A stretch of DNA of 37,222 bases from assembly GCA_016217735.1 (NCBI GenBank), contig JACRGQ010000001.1:1-37222 (forward strand), given 5' to 3'. The notes under the pieces were generated by a model that saw only the letters and a program-made list of their open reading frames with translations, was not told where the DNA came from and did no database searches. Made by a program: the position numbers and the translations under genes. This document shows, piece after piece, positions 15,607 through 23,470 of this stretch. Source of the DNA: Nitrospinota bacterium. GTDB taxonomy: Bacteria > Nitrospinota_A > UBA7883 > JACRGQ01. Each line of letters opens with the position of its first letter. Position 1 is the first letter of the stretch.

Positions 15607-15687
15607 GCGCGCCGCCCATACGGCGCGCTCGGTAAATACTACAACCTCCGCCGTCATTTTAGAAGGGGGCGTGTCGGGGCTTTGCCC
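15607..15687. repeat. Two hairpins between the PASTA gene and rpe
   Basis: The PASTA-rpe gap contains GCGCGCCG-N6-CGGCGCGC (about 15607-15628) and a GGGGC-TTT-GCCCC hairpin (about 15677-15689). These resemble the hairpin-rich intergenic sequences elsewhere in the window and might separate rpe expression from the upstream genes. Confidence 0.4.
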
Positions 15688-15697
15688 CCTGATTCCG

Positions 15698-16657
15698 TCA
15701 CGGGGCGAACGGTTTCACTTCGAGGAGCTGGTCGTTCATGTAAAGCCGCACGGTGGTGGGACCGCCGATTTCCACAAGCGCCGATACGGTATCGCCCCCC
15801 TTGTGGGCGCGGTTGTAAATCTCTTTTTGGCCGGTCTTTGTTTCCTGCAGCACCTTCACGGTGCCCGCGGGGACATTGGCCGGAAGAACCATGGTGTAGA
15901 GGGTATAGGTTCCCGGCTTTTCCGGATCCTTCGGGCGTCTCACCACGGTCAGCGGCACTTCACTTCCCGCATCGGCGGGCGTTCCCGCGGCGGGGTTCTG
16001 GGCGATGACGGCTCCACCGGCCCCCTCGGCGCTTTCCAGAAAAGTTATGGTTCCGGCGCGGAAGCCCGCTTTTTGCAGTTCGCGTTTGGCCGCCTCAAGC
16101 TGCATTCCCGTCACGTCCGGCGCCAGTTCGATCTCGGCCAATCTCCCGGCGCTCACCAGCGTTTCCACCTGGTCGAGGTCGGTCACATGGCTGCCGGCCG
16201 AGGGGTATTGCGCCACGATTTCCCCTTCATCCGCCGCCGCGTGGATTTTGTAGCTGGCGCCGATGGTCAGTCCCCGTTCCGCCAGCATATTGGCCGCCTG
16301 CCGCCAGGTAAGGCCGATCAGGGCGGGCATGTCGAATTCGCGCGGCCCCCGGCTGATGATCACCCGCACATCGCGCCCTTCTTTTATGGCGGTGCCAGCC
16401 TTGGGATCCTGGCTCACGATGGTGTTGCGCGGGCGCTCGGCGTCGTAGGCGAGCGATGTTATTTTGAGGTTGAGCCGCGCCTGATTGATTTTTTCCAGCG
16501 CCATCACCACCTCGTTTCCCTCGATGGCGGGGGTTTTCACGTCTTCCTTGACCTGCATGCCGAGCCGCATGACGACCAAGGCGCTCACCACGCCCGCCGC
16601 GATTACCGCCGCGATAAGCACCAGCAGTTTGAAGGTGTTTTTTAACTTGTCCAGCAT
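15698..16657 (-). CDS. Membrane-anchored PASTA-domain protein
   Basis: This 319-residue protein has one N-terminal helix (about 8-30) and a periplasmic part with three PASTA-like repeats, each ending near GT.....V...S or similar: VSQDPKAGTAIKEG, VAQYPSAGSHVTDL and IAQNPAAGTPADAG. PASTA domains bind peptidoglycan or muropeptides. No kinase or transpeptidase domain is attached, so it is a stand-alone PASTA protein of the kind seen near rpe in several delta-like genomes. The last 80 residues form a separate beta-rich tail. It starts 4 bp after the JAMM stop. Confidence 0.87.
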   Translation of the reverse strand: MLDKLKNTFKLLVLIAAVIAAGVVSALVVMRLGMQVKEDVKTPAIEGNEVVMALEKINQARLNLKITSLAYDAERPRNTIVSQDPKAGTAIKEGRDVRVIISRGPREFDMPALIGLTWRQAANMLAERGLTIGASYKIHAAADEGEIVAQYPSAGSHVTDLDQVETLVSAGRLAEIELAPDVTGMQLEAAKRELQKAGFRAGTITFLESAEGAGGAVIAQNPAAGTPADAGSEVPLTVVRRPKDPEKPGTYTLYTMVLPANVPAGTVKVLQETKTGQKEIYNRAHKGGDTVSALVEIGGPTTVRLYMNDQLLEVKPFAP

Positions 16658-16661
16658 CGCC

Positions 16662-17123
16662 CTATTCTATCCGCAATGTGGCGGCGGGGGCATAACCGCC
16701 GCCATCCCATGCAAAAACTTTCGCCTCTTTCGCCTTGCCCCCGAAGACGGAGACCACGATGTAGACCGCGTCCGGGTAGACCGGCTCGCCCCACATCACG
16801 GCGGCGGCGAGGTCTTCCTGCGAAAAATAGCTTTCGTTGTCGGGATGCGAGTGGTAGAAGGCGAGGATTTTGTTCCCTTCTTTTTGGGTGCGCGTGACGA
16901 GGTCGAAGACCTCCTTGGGATCGACGAAGTATCCGGTGCGCGCGTCCCGCCGGTAGCGTGCCGGGTCGTGCTTAAAAAGTTCGTCCAGTTTGTTGGTGAG
17001 CTTGTTGAGCGCGATCTCCTCCGGTTTTTCCCAGAGGCCGGTGAGCACCCCGACGCACTCGCGGGGGTAGGCGGCTTCGGCGTGCGCCACCATCAGCCGT
17101 ATCTGTGCGGGGGTGAAAATCAC
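16662..17123 (-). CDS. JAMM/MPN-type metallopeptidase (M67 family)
   Basis: This 153-residue single-domain protein has a complete JAMM zinc site: E22 in PRECVG, then H91-S-H93-P, S101 and D104 in HSHPDNESYFSQED. Bacterial members remove C-terminal extensions from small ubiquitin-like sulfur carriers such as CysO/ThiS-type proteins, or cleave isopeptides. No sulfur-carrier or E1-like gene is visible here. Its start overlaps the lyase stop by 4 bp and the PASTA gene starts 4 bp later, so it is firmly in the minus-strand operon. Confidence 0.9.
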   Translation of the reverse strand: MIFTPAQIRLMVAHAEAAYPRECVGVLTGLWEKPEEIALNKLTNKLDELFKHDPARYRRDARTGYFVDPKEVFDLVTRTQKEGNKILAFYHSHPDNESYFSQEDLAAAVMWGEPVYPDAVYIVVSVFGGKAKEAKVFAWDGGGYAPAATLRIE

Positions 17124-18550
17124 CGCATCCCCTTCCGCCGGGAGGCCAGGTTGGGGGAGGTGAGCCGCTTCGGATCGAGAAGTTTATCAAGCTCCGCTTT
17201 GGTCAGCAGTTTTTCCTCCAGCACCACCTGCGGCACGGTTTTGTTTTCGGCGAGGGCTTTTTTCACCACGGCGGCGGCGCGGTCGTACCCGATGACGGGA
17301 TTCAGGAATGTCGCGATGCCGGGGCTGATGAGCGCGTACCGTTCGCAGACTTCCTTGTTCACCTTGATGCCGGCCACGCATTTCGTGTCGAGGTGCGCGA
17401 TGCCCGCGGCGAGGATTTTGAGCGATTCGATGAGGCAATGGCCGGTGACCGGCATGGTGACGTTGAGTTCCAGTTGGGCGGCGGCCGCCGCCAGCGTGAC
17501 GGTCTGGTGGTTGCCCATCACCTTCAGGCAGACCATGTTCACCGCTTCGCAGATGGAGGGGTTGATCTTTCCCGGCATGATGGAGCTGCCCGGCTCCACG
17601 GCGGGGAGAACCACTTCGTTGAGGCCGGTCTGGGGGCCGGAGGCCATCAGCCGCAGGTCGTTGCAGATGCGCGCGGTGTCCACCGCCAGCGTGTTGAGCG
17701 CGGCGGAGAGATCGGCCATGTCGTTGGTGCTGTGGGTCGCCTCGATGCCGTTGCGGGTGACGGTGAAGCGGGCGCCGGTTTCCGCGTTGAGGTGTTTGAT
17801 GATGAGGCGGCGGAACGCCGGGTGCGTGTTGATGCCGGTTCCCACCGCGTTGCCGCCCACGCCCAGTTCGGAGATGTACCGCACCTTCGATTGCAGCCGT
17901 TCGATGTCTTTTTCCACGGCGTAAGCCCACGCGGAAAAAACCTGTCCCATGCGGACGGGAACGGCGTCCTGCAAATGCGTGCGGCCGCTTTTGAGGATGC
18001 GGTCGAATTTTTTCGCGTTCGCCAGCAGCGTTTTGCGGAACGCCCCGGCGTTTTCGATGAGCGCCAGCAGCAGCGGCAGGGCCGCCACGCGGATGGAGGA
18101 GGGAAATATGTTGTTGGTGCTTTGGCCCATGTTCACGTCGTCATTGGGGTGTACACGGGAGCGTTCGCCGCGTTTTCCTCCCAGGATTTCGGCGGCGCGG
18201 CTGGCCAACACTTCGTTGACGTTCATATTGCCGCCGGTGCCGCTGCCGGCCTGGAAGATGTCGAGCGGGAACTCGCCGCGCAGCGCGCCGCCCGCCACTT
18301 CGCGCGCGGCCTTGACGATGGCGTTCCCTTTGCGGGCGGAAAGGAAACCCAATTCCATGTTCGCTTTGGCGCAGGCGGACTTGAGGCGCGCCAGCGCGGT
18401 GATCTGCTCCGGCGGCAGGCGCAGGGAGCTGATTTGGAAGTTGTGCAGGCTGCGGGTGCTTTGGATGCCGTAATAGGCCTCCGCCGGAACCGCCAGTTCC
18501 CCCATGCTGTCTTTTTCTATGCGGATGGACGGCCGTTTATTTTTTTCCAT
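17120..18550 (-). CDS. Fumarase/aspartase-superfamily lyase, probably aspartate ammonia-lyase-like
   Basis: This 476-residue lyase has the superfamily signature GSSIMPGKINP (321-331), GSGTGGNMNVNEVLASRA (102-118) and the catalytic-site THLQDA (191-196). The middle, HPNDDVNMGQST, and the CEAVNMVC after the signature look like class II fumarase. The C-terminus NKEVCERY...GI.TFLNP.IGY...VVLEEKLLTKAELD looks like AspA. It could deaminate aspartate or hydrate fumarate; sequence alone does not decide. The start overlaps the CDF gene by 34 bp and the end overlaps the JAMM gene by 4 bp. A cytoplasmic homotetramer is expected. Confidence 0.88.
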   Translation of the reverse strand: MEKNKRPSIRIEKDSMGELAVPAEAYYGIQSTRSLHNFQISSLRLPPEQITALARLKSACAKANMELGFLSARKGNAIVKAAREVAGGALRGEFPLDIFQAGSGTGGNMNVNEVLASRAAEILGGKRGERSRVHPNDDVNMGQSTNNIFPSSIRVAALPLLLALIENAGAFRKTLLANAKKFDRILKSGRTHLQDAVPVRMGQVFSAWAYAVEKDIERLQSKVRYISELGVGGNAVGTGINTHPAFRRLIIKHLNAETGARFTVTRNGIEATHSTNDMADLSAALNTLAVDTARICNDLRLMASGPQTGLNEVVLPAVEPGSSIMPGKINPSICEAVNMVCLKVMGNHQTVTLAAAAAQLELNVTMPVTGHCLIESLKILAAGIAHLDTKCVAGIKVNKEVCERYALISPGIATFLNPVIGYDRAAAVVKKALAENKTVPQVVLEEKLLTKAELDKLLDPKRLTSPNLASRRKGMR

Positions 18551-19692
18551 GTTCCCAGCTGATGTTTGATGTTTACTTCCGTCACGATGCCGGTTTCAAA
18601 AAGCTTTTCCTTGATGCGCGCCGCCGTCCGCCGCGCTTCGGCCACCGTGTATTCATTTTCCGATTCCAAGGCGATGTCCGCCACAAAATTTTTGAGGAAG
18701 TAATGGAGGACGATGTCTTCCGCCAGCCGCATGCCGGGGGATTGCGCCAGTATTTCGGTCACCGCCTTTTCCACCAGCGCCCGCTGGTCGTGATAGAGGC
18801 GGCCCCCTTCGCTGTCGTCTTCGGAATCTATATGAACCATCGCGTCGGTGACGTGGGGGGCGCGGTGGCGCAGGTCGTGGCGCACCGATTCGGCTATGTT
18901 ATGCGCTTCGGATACCGAGATGCGCGGCGGCACCTGTATGTGGCAGTCGATGAATACGTCGCGTCCGGCGCGGCGGGTCTTGATGTCGTGGTGGTGCAGC
19001 ACGTTGGGAACCGCATCGATGATCCGGCGCAGTTCCTCCAGCTCTTCGCGGGAAAGCCCGCTGTCCATCAGGTTTTGCGTGGCGTCCCAGGTGATCTTTC
19101 CCCCCATGTGGATGATCATCAGGCCGACGATGACGGCGGCCAGCGGATCCATGGCGTGGTAGCCAAGCGCCGCGCCGCCGATGCCGATGAGCGCGGCGAG
19201 CGATGAGAGGGAGTCGGAGCGGTGGTGGTAAGCGTTGGCGATGACGCTTTCGCTGCGGGCCTTTTTGCCGATGGCCAGCGTGTACCAGTACATCGCTTCC
19301 TTGATAAGCATTGATGCCGCGGCGGCGGCGGCGGCAAACCATGTGGGGTGGTTCTCATGCCCCTGTTCCAGCGCAACCACCTGTTCCCATGTGAGCCAAA
19401 GGCCGACTATCGCCACCACCACGCCGATTACGGCGGTGCCGATGGTCTCGGCCCGCCCGTGGCCGTAGGGGTGGTCTTCGTCCGGCTCCAGATGCGATAT
19501 CTTGAGCGACACGAAGGAGACAAAGTCGGTGGCGAGATCGGTGAGCGAGTGGAGCGCGTCGGCGATCAGCGCCGAAGAGTGGCCCAGCGTGCCGGCGGCG
19601 AACTTCACCGCCGCCAGCGTCACGTCGGAGACGCTGCTTATGATCGTGGCTTTATAGCCGAGCGCGAGGGATTCTTTGTTGGCGTCCGTCAT
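18517..19692 (-). CDS. Cation diffusion facilitator family transporter
   Basis: From the ATG at 19692 the protein has 391 residues; an upstream extension to 19773 lacks support, while this start has GGGGAA before it. Six helices fill residues 15-205. Metal-site motifs are H48-x3-D52 in helix 2 (DALHSLTDL) and HRSD in NAYHHRSDSLSS of helix 5, with HPYGHGRAE after helix 2. A C-terminal cytoplasmic domain follows (about 210-390). It likely exports Zn, Fe, Mn or Co using the proton gradient; the HxxxD pair cannot fix the metal. It is the first gene of a minus-strand operon overlapping the lyase. Confidence 0.9.
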   Translation of the reverse strand: MTDANKESLALGYKATIISSVSDVTLAAVKFAAGTLGHSSALIADALHSLTDLATDFVSFVSLKISHLEPDEDHPYGHGRAETIGTAVIGVVVAIVGLWLTWEQVVALEQGHENHPTWFAAAAAAASMLIKEAMYWYTLAIGKKARSESVIANAYHHRSDSLSSLAALIGIGGAALGYHAMDPLAAVIVGLMIIHMGGKITWDATQNLMDSGLSREELEELRRIIDAVPNVLHHHDIKTRRAGRDVFIDCHIQVPPRISVSEAHNIAESVRHDLRHRAPHVTDAMVHIDSEDDSEGGRLYHDQRALVEKAVTEILAQSPGMRLAEDIVLHYFLKNFVADIALESENEYTVAEARRTAARIKEKLFETGIVTEVNIKHQLGTWKKINGRPSA

Positions 19693-19920
19693 GGTTCCCC
19701 AATCTGTGAGCGATACCGCTCTATTATAAGGATAAACCGGGGCGGGACGGCGCAAATAATCGGCGGCGGCCAATGGGGATGCCTGCCCGCAAAGGGCGAT
19801 TATGTCCCCGCGGTGTTATAAGCTCCCCGTGAAATCCAACGGAGAAAAGTGAACAAACCGTTACAGGCGTTAATAAACCATTCATGATGGAACGTGTAAT
19901 TATAGCATAGTTTGAGAAAA

Positions 19921-19946
19921 ATGCCAATGACTTTGGCAATTGGCAT
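19921..19946 (+). promoter_or_regulatory. Palindromic candidate operator upstream of nirS
   Basis: ATGCCAAT-N10-ATTGGCAT is a perfect 8-bp inverted repeat with an additional TTGGCA inside (19933-19938). The right arm provides TTGGCA (19940-19945) as a possible -35, followed after 16 bases by a weak CATAGG -10. A dimeric regulator of nitrite reduction could bind here; its identity is unknown. Confidence 0.45.
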
Positions 19947-20010
19947 CTAGCGGGCTTCTGTCATAGGCTGGACACGTTTACCAGAGGTGTATTTCCAAGG
20001 TAACGCTAGA

Positions 20011-20063
20011 GGGTGATTTTTCTTTTTAAGGTTAAGGGTGATTTTTCTAAGAGGAGGGTGATT
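20011..20063 (+). repeat. GGGTGATT repeats in the nirS leader
   Basis: GGGTGATTTTTCT occurs at 20011-20023 and again at 20036-20048. A third GGGTGATT lies at 20056-20063, overlapping the GAGGAGG ribosome binding site of nirS. The arrangement suggests RNA-level control or recent local duplication. Confidence 0.6.
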
Positions 20064-20065
20064 GT

Positions 20066-21679
20066 ATGAGGGTGAGGTCTCGTTTCTTTACAACGTTGCT
20101 TGCGCTAGGGGCATTGTTGACTCCCGCGCTGGCCGCCTACGCGGTGGAAGCGCCGGCAATGTCGCCGGAAGAGCTGACAAAAGGCAAACAGATATATTTT
20201 GAACGGTGCGCCGGGTGCCACGGCACGTTGCGCAAAGGGGCCACCGGGCCGAATCTTTTGCCGGATAAAATGCGCGAGATGGGATCCGAAGTCATTGGCG
20301 TATTCATTGGCGAAGGCACGGCGGGCGGTATGCCGGCGTGGGGTCCATCCGGAACGGCAATATTTACCGATGATGAAGTCAATTTGATGGCGCGCTACAT
20401 CCAGCAGGATGTTTCGGCGCCGCCAGAGATAAGCCTGGGTGATATGACCGAAACGTGGAAATTGACCGTACCCGTCAACAAGCGCCCGAAAAAACCGGCT
20501 CATACGCGCAACTGGCAGAACTTCTTCGGCGTCATTTTGCGCGATGCGGGCAAGGTCGCCATCATTGACGGCGATACCAAGGAAAAGCTCGCGGAACTTC
20601 CCACCGGTTTCGCGGTTCATATTCTCCGCTCTTCCGAATCGGGCCGGTATTTTTACGTCATCGGGCGCGACGGCAAGGCCACCCTTATCGACCTTTGGAG
20701 CAAAACGCCAACCATCGTCGCCGAGGTGAAACCCTGTGCCGAGGCGCGCAGCATCGACGGCAGCAAGTACAAAGGCTTTGAGGACAAGCTGGCCATCGTC
20801 GGCTGCTACTGGCCGCCCCAATTTGCGGTATTGGATGGTCAGACTCTTGAGCCGAAGAAGGTTGTCAGCACCCGCAGCATGACTTGGGACACGGGTGAAT
20901 ATCACCCCGAGCCCCGCGTGGCGGCCATCGTTGCCTCCCACTACAAGCCGGAATGGGTGTTGAATATCAAGGAGACCGGCTTCATCTGGCTGGTTGACTA
21001 TAGCGACCTGAAGAACCTCAACATCACGATGCTGGAAGGCGAACGCTTCCTGCACGACGGCGGCTGGGACGCCACCCACCGTTACTTCATGGCTGCCGCC
21101 AATATGAAGGATACCGAAGTGGTGGTCGATACCAAGATGCGCAAAGTAGTCGCCAAATTCAAAGTTGGCGTAAAACCGCACCCCGGCCGCGGCGCCAACT
21201 GGGATGATCCCAAATACGGTCCCGTCAGTTCCACCTGCCATCTGGGCGAAGGGAAGCTGAGCGTGTGGGGTTCGGATCCCGAAAAGCATGCGCAACACGC
21301 GTGGAAAGTCGTTCACACGATAGCTTTGCCGCCGGGCGCCGGGAGTCTTTTCGTGAAAACACACCCGAAGAGCGGGCATGTGTGGGTTGACTTCACGCTG
21401 AACTCCGACGCCAAGGCCACGCAGACCCTTTGCGTGCTGGACAAGGCCAATATCGAGGGAACGCCGAATTGTTTCCAGGTAACCGACCACGGCCGCGTGG
21501 TGCACCAGGAATACAACAAGGAGGGCAACGAGGTCTGGATCAGCGTATGGGATAAGGGTGATAAGGGCGAAATCGTCATTTACGACGACAAGACCCTGAA
21601 GGTGAAAACCAAGATCACCGGGCTTCAGACGCCGACTGGCAAGTTTAACGTGTACAACTCGAGAAACGACCTTTACTAA
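20066..21679 (+). CDS. nirS: Cytochrome cd1 nitrite reductase NirS
   Basis: This 537-residue periplasmic enzyme reduces nitrite to nitric oxide. A signal peptide (1-26, ending in ALAAYA) precedes a cytochrome c domain with CAGCH (48-52) and a likely Met ligand M89 in GGMPAW. The eight-bladed d1 propeller follows from about 150. The proximal d1 ligand H185 (TGFAVH) and both catalytic distal histidines, H330 (FLHDGGW) and H372 (KPHPGRGANW), are present with the same 42-residue spacing as Pseudomonas NirS. This separates it from NirN and NirF, which lack the full set. GAGGAGG precedes the ATG. Heme d1 genes follow immediately. Confidence 0.96.
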   Translation: MRVRSRFFTTLLALGALLTPALAAYAVEAPAMSPEELTKGKQIYFERCAGCHGTLRKGATGPNLLPDKMREMGSEVIGVFIGEGTAGGMPAWGPSGTAIFTDDEVNLMARYIQQDVSAPPEISLGDMTETWKLTVPVNKRPKKPAHTRNWQNFFGVILRDAGKVAIIDGDTKEKLAELPTGFAVHILRSSESGRYFYVIGRDGKATLIDLWSKTPTIVAEVKPCAEARSIDGSKYKGFEDKLAIVGCYWPPQFAVLDGQTLEPKKVVSTRSMTWDTGEYHPEPRVAAIVASHYKPEWVLNIKETGFIWLVDYSDLKNLNITMLEGERFLHDGGWDATHRYFMAAANMKDTEVVVDTKMRKVVAKFKVGVKPHPGRGANWDDPKYGPVSSTCHLGEGKLSVWGSDPEKHAQHAWKVVHTIALPPGAGSLFVKTHPKSGHVWVDFTLNSDAKATQTLCVLDKANIEGTPNCFQVTDHGRVVHQEYNKEGNEVWISVWDKGDKGEIVIYDDKTLKVKTKITGLQTPTGKFNVYNSRNDLY

Positions 21680-21687
21680 GCTGTTGT

Positions 21688-21715
21688 GGCGGGGGACGCA
21701 TATTGCGCCCCCGCC
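21688..21715 (+). terminator. Strong intercistronic hairpin between nirS and the nirN-like gene
   Basis: GGCGGGGG-A-CGC / GCG-CCCCCGCC forms an 11-bp stem with one bulge and an ATATT loop, 8 bp after the nirS stop. No T-run follows, so it may protect the nirS 3' end or only partly terminate, lowering downstream expression. Confidence 0.55.
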
Positions 21716-21813
21716 GCCATGCAATAGATGCACGACCTAATTTAAGCGGATCGTGGCGGGGGGACGTCTAGGGGGTTCTCCGCCACGCATACCGCGGCAA
21801 AAAGGGAAAAAAC

Positions 21814-23469
21814 ATGCTGGTTGTTGCTCTGCTTGCGGCCGCGCTGGTGACCGCCTCCGCTTCCGGCGGAGAGGACATCTACCGGCGGCATTGCGCCACC
21901 TGCCATCACCCGCAACGTTTGGGGCATACCGCTCCGCCCCTTATTCCCGATATCCTGGGTAAAACCGACGCCGCGGCGTTGGCCGGAACCATCCGCAATG
22001 GTCTTCCCGCCACCGCCATGCCGTCGTTTAAAAACAGGCTGCGCGATGAAGAGATCAAGGCGGTCGCCGACCATCTCCTTACCCCCGCTTCAACCACCGG
22101 ATGGAGTATGGAAGACATCGCCAACAGCCGTAAGACTTTCTCCCTTCCCCCCGTCACGAAGTTGAAAGCCGATCCTTCCAACATCATTTTGGTGGTCGAG
22201 CGGGGAACGGGGAAGATCGTCCTGCTGGACGGCGATACGCTGACAAAAGCGGGCGAGTTCCTCGCCGGGGCCGTGCATGGCGGCCCGAAGTTCACCGGAT
22301 CGTTCGATGCGGTTTTTTCCCTCGCGCGTGACGGCATCATGGTGCGGTACGATACGCGCCGCCTCGCCCGCGCCGCGTGGGCCAAAGTCGCCGTGAGCAG
22401 CCGTGGCGCCGCGGTCACGCCGGACGGGAATGTGGCGGCCGTGATGAACCTGCTGCCGCAGGAACTGCTTTTTCTGGACGGCACGCTGGCGCCGCTCAAA
22501 AAAATACCGCTTGCCCACCGGCCGGGCGGGCTTTACTGGCACGCCGGCAAAAAGGCCTTTATCTGCTCGTTCCGCGATGCGCCCGAGCTTTGGATCATAG
22601 ACCCCGTCACCTTCGCCGTGGAAACGGTCCCGCTCCCGGTTCCGTTCGAGGACTTCGCCCTGCTCCGGAATCTTGTGTTCGGCTCGAAGCGGGGCGTGCC
22701 GGGCATCCATGTGTTTGATCTGGACCGGCGCGAAACCGTCGCCACGCTTCCCGCCGATGGGATGCCGCACCTTGCGTCCGCCGCGTTTTATAAGGAGGGC
22801 GGCGGCCTTTTTGTGGCGGTTAACTTCATCGACAAACCGCTGGTATCGGTCTATCGCCTCGATACGTACGCAAAGGCGGGGGATGTTCCCCTCCCTTCGC
22901 CCGGCTACTTCATCCGCACGCATCGCAATACCCCGTATCTCTGGATCGACACGGCGGGGGATACCCTGGTGCTGGCGGAAAAGCGCAACCTCGGCAACAC
23001 GCGGACGCTGACGCCGAGCCCCGGCAAGCGCGCCATGCACGTTGAGTTCACCAAGGAGGGCCGCGCCGCGCTGGTGAGCGTGACGGAGACCGACGGGGAG
23101 GTGGCCGCGTACGACGCCGTATCGCTGCAAAAAACCGGCCGCCTGCCGTTTAACAAACCGATGGGGAAGTATAACGCGATGCTGAAAACGTACCCCGACG
23201 CGGCGCTGGAAGACGCGCAACCGCAGGGGAAAAATATTTTTCAAAAATATTGCATGGGGTGCCACCATGAGACCATCGTGGCGTTCGGCCCGCCATTCGC
23301 CGAAATCGCCGCGCGGAGAAGCGAAGAGGAAATCCGCCTGCATATCGCCACGCCGAAAGAAAGCGCGGCGGCGCACAACTACAAAATCAATTCGATGCCG
23401 GTCATCCCGCTTACCGCGCGCGAGATGGACGATATCGTGGCCTACATCGTCAGCTTCAAGGAGAAATGA
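21814..23469 (+). CDS. nirN: NirN-like protein with cyt c - d1 propeller - cyt c architecture
   Basis: The frame cannot extend further upstream because a TAG lies at 21769. The 551-residue product has a signal peptide (1-18), a cytochrome c domain with CATCH (27-31) and M69, a d1-type propeller (about 120-450) and a second cytochrome c domain with CMGCH (480-484) and M528. H155 matches the proximal d1 ligand of NirS and H319 matches one distal His. The other distal His position reads FEDFALL and has lost it, as expected for NirN, the dihydro-heme d1 dehydrogenase, rather than a reductase. The extra C-terminal heme domain may replace a separate NirC-type electron acceptor. Confidence 0.82.
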   Translation: MLVVALLAAALVTASASGGEDIYRRHCATCHHPQRLGHTAPPLIPDILGKTDAAALAGTIRNGLPATAMPSFKNRLRDEEIKAVADHLLTPASTTGWSMEDIANSRKTFSLPPVTKLKADPSNIILVVERGTGKIVLLDGDTLTKAGEFLAGAVHGGPKFTGSFDAVFSLARDGIMVRYDTRRLARAAWAKVAVSSRGAAVTPDGNVAAVMNLLPQELLFLDGTLAPLKKIPLAHRPGGLYWHAGKKAFICSFRDAPELWIIDPVTFAVETVPLPVPFEDFALLRNLVFGSKRGVPGIHVFDLDRRETVATLPADGMPHLASAAFYKEGGGLFVAVNFIDKPLVSVYRLDTYAKAGDVPLPSPGYFIRTHRNTPYLWIDTAGDTLVLAEKRNLGNTRTLTPSPGKRAMHVEFTKEGRAALVSVTETDGEVAAYDAVSLQKTGRLPFNKPMGKYNAMLKTYPDAALEDAQPQGKNIFQKYCMGCHHETIVAFGPPFAEIAARRSEEEIRLHIATPKESAAAHNYKINSMPVIPLTAREMDDIVAYIVSFKEK

Positions 23470-23470
23470 G

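Larger units (their letters stand above)
19693..20065. other. Divergent control region between the CDF operon and nirS
   Basis: This 373-bp region becomes AT-rich from about 19860. It holds the palindrome at 19921-19946, a possible nirS promoter there, and a leader with repeated GGGTGATT motifs (20011-20063). No FNR-type TTGAT-N4-ATCAA site or sigma-54 -24/-12 pair was found by eye. No gene was seen. Confidence 0.5.

Noticed and set aside
17393-18562. 389-codon open frame antisense to the lyase gene
   Set aside because: It is a shadow of the fumarase/aspartase gene with Gly/Ala/Arg/His/Asp-rich translation.
20011-20063. Start of a CRISPR-like repeat array
   Set aside because: There are only three short, imperfect units with uneven spacing, directly in the nirS leader; no cas genes are present.
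19860-20065. FNR/DNR-type or sigma-54 promoter before nirS
   Set aside because: No TTGAT-N4-ATCAA match and no correctly spaced GG/GC pair could be found by eye; TTGGCA here fits a palindrome instead.
20105-21733. 542-codon open frame antisense to nirS
   Set aside because: It is opposite a complete NirS with all ligands; no ribosome binding site and no recognisable protein.
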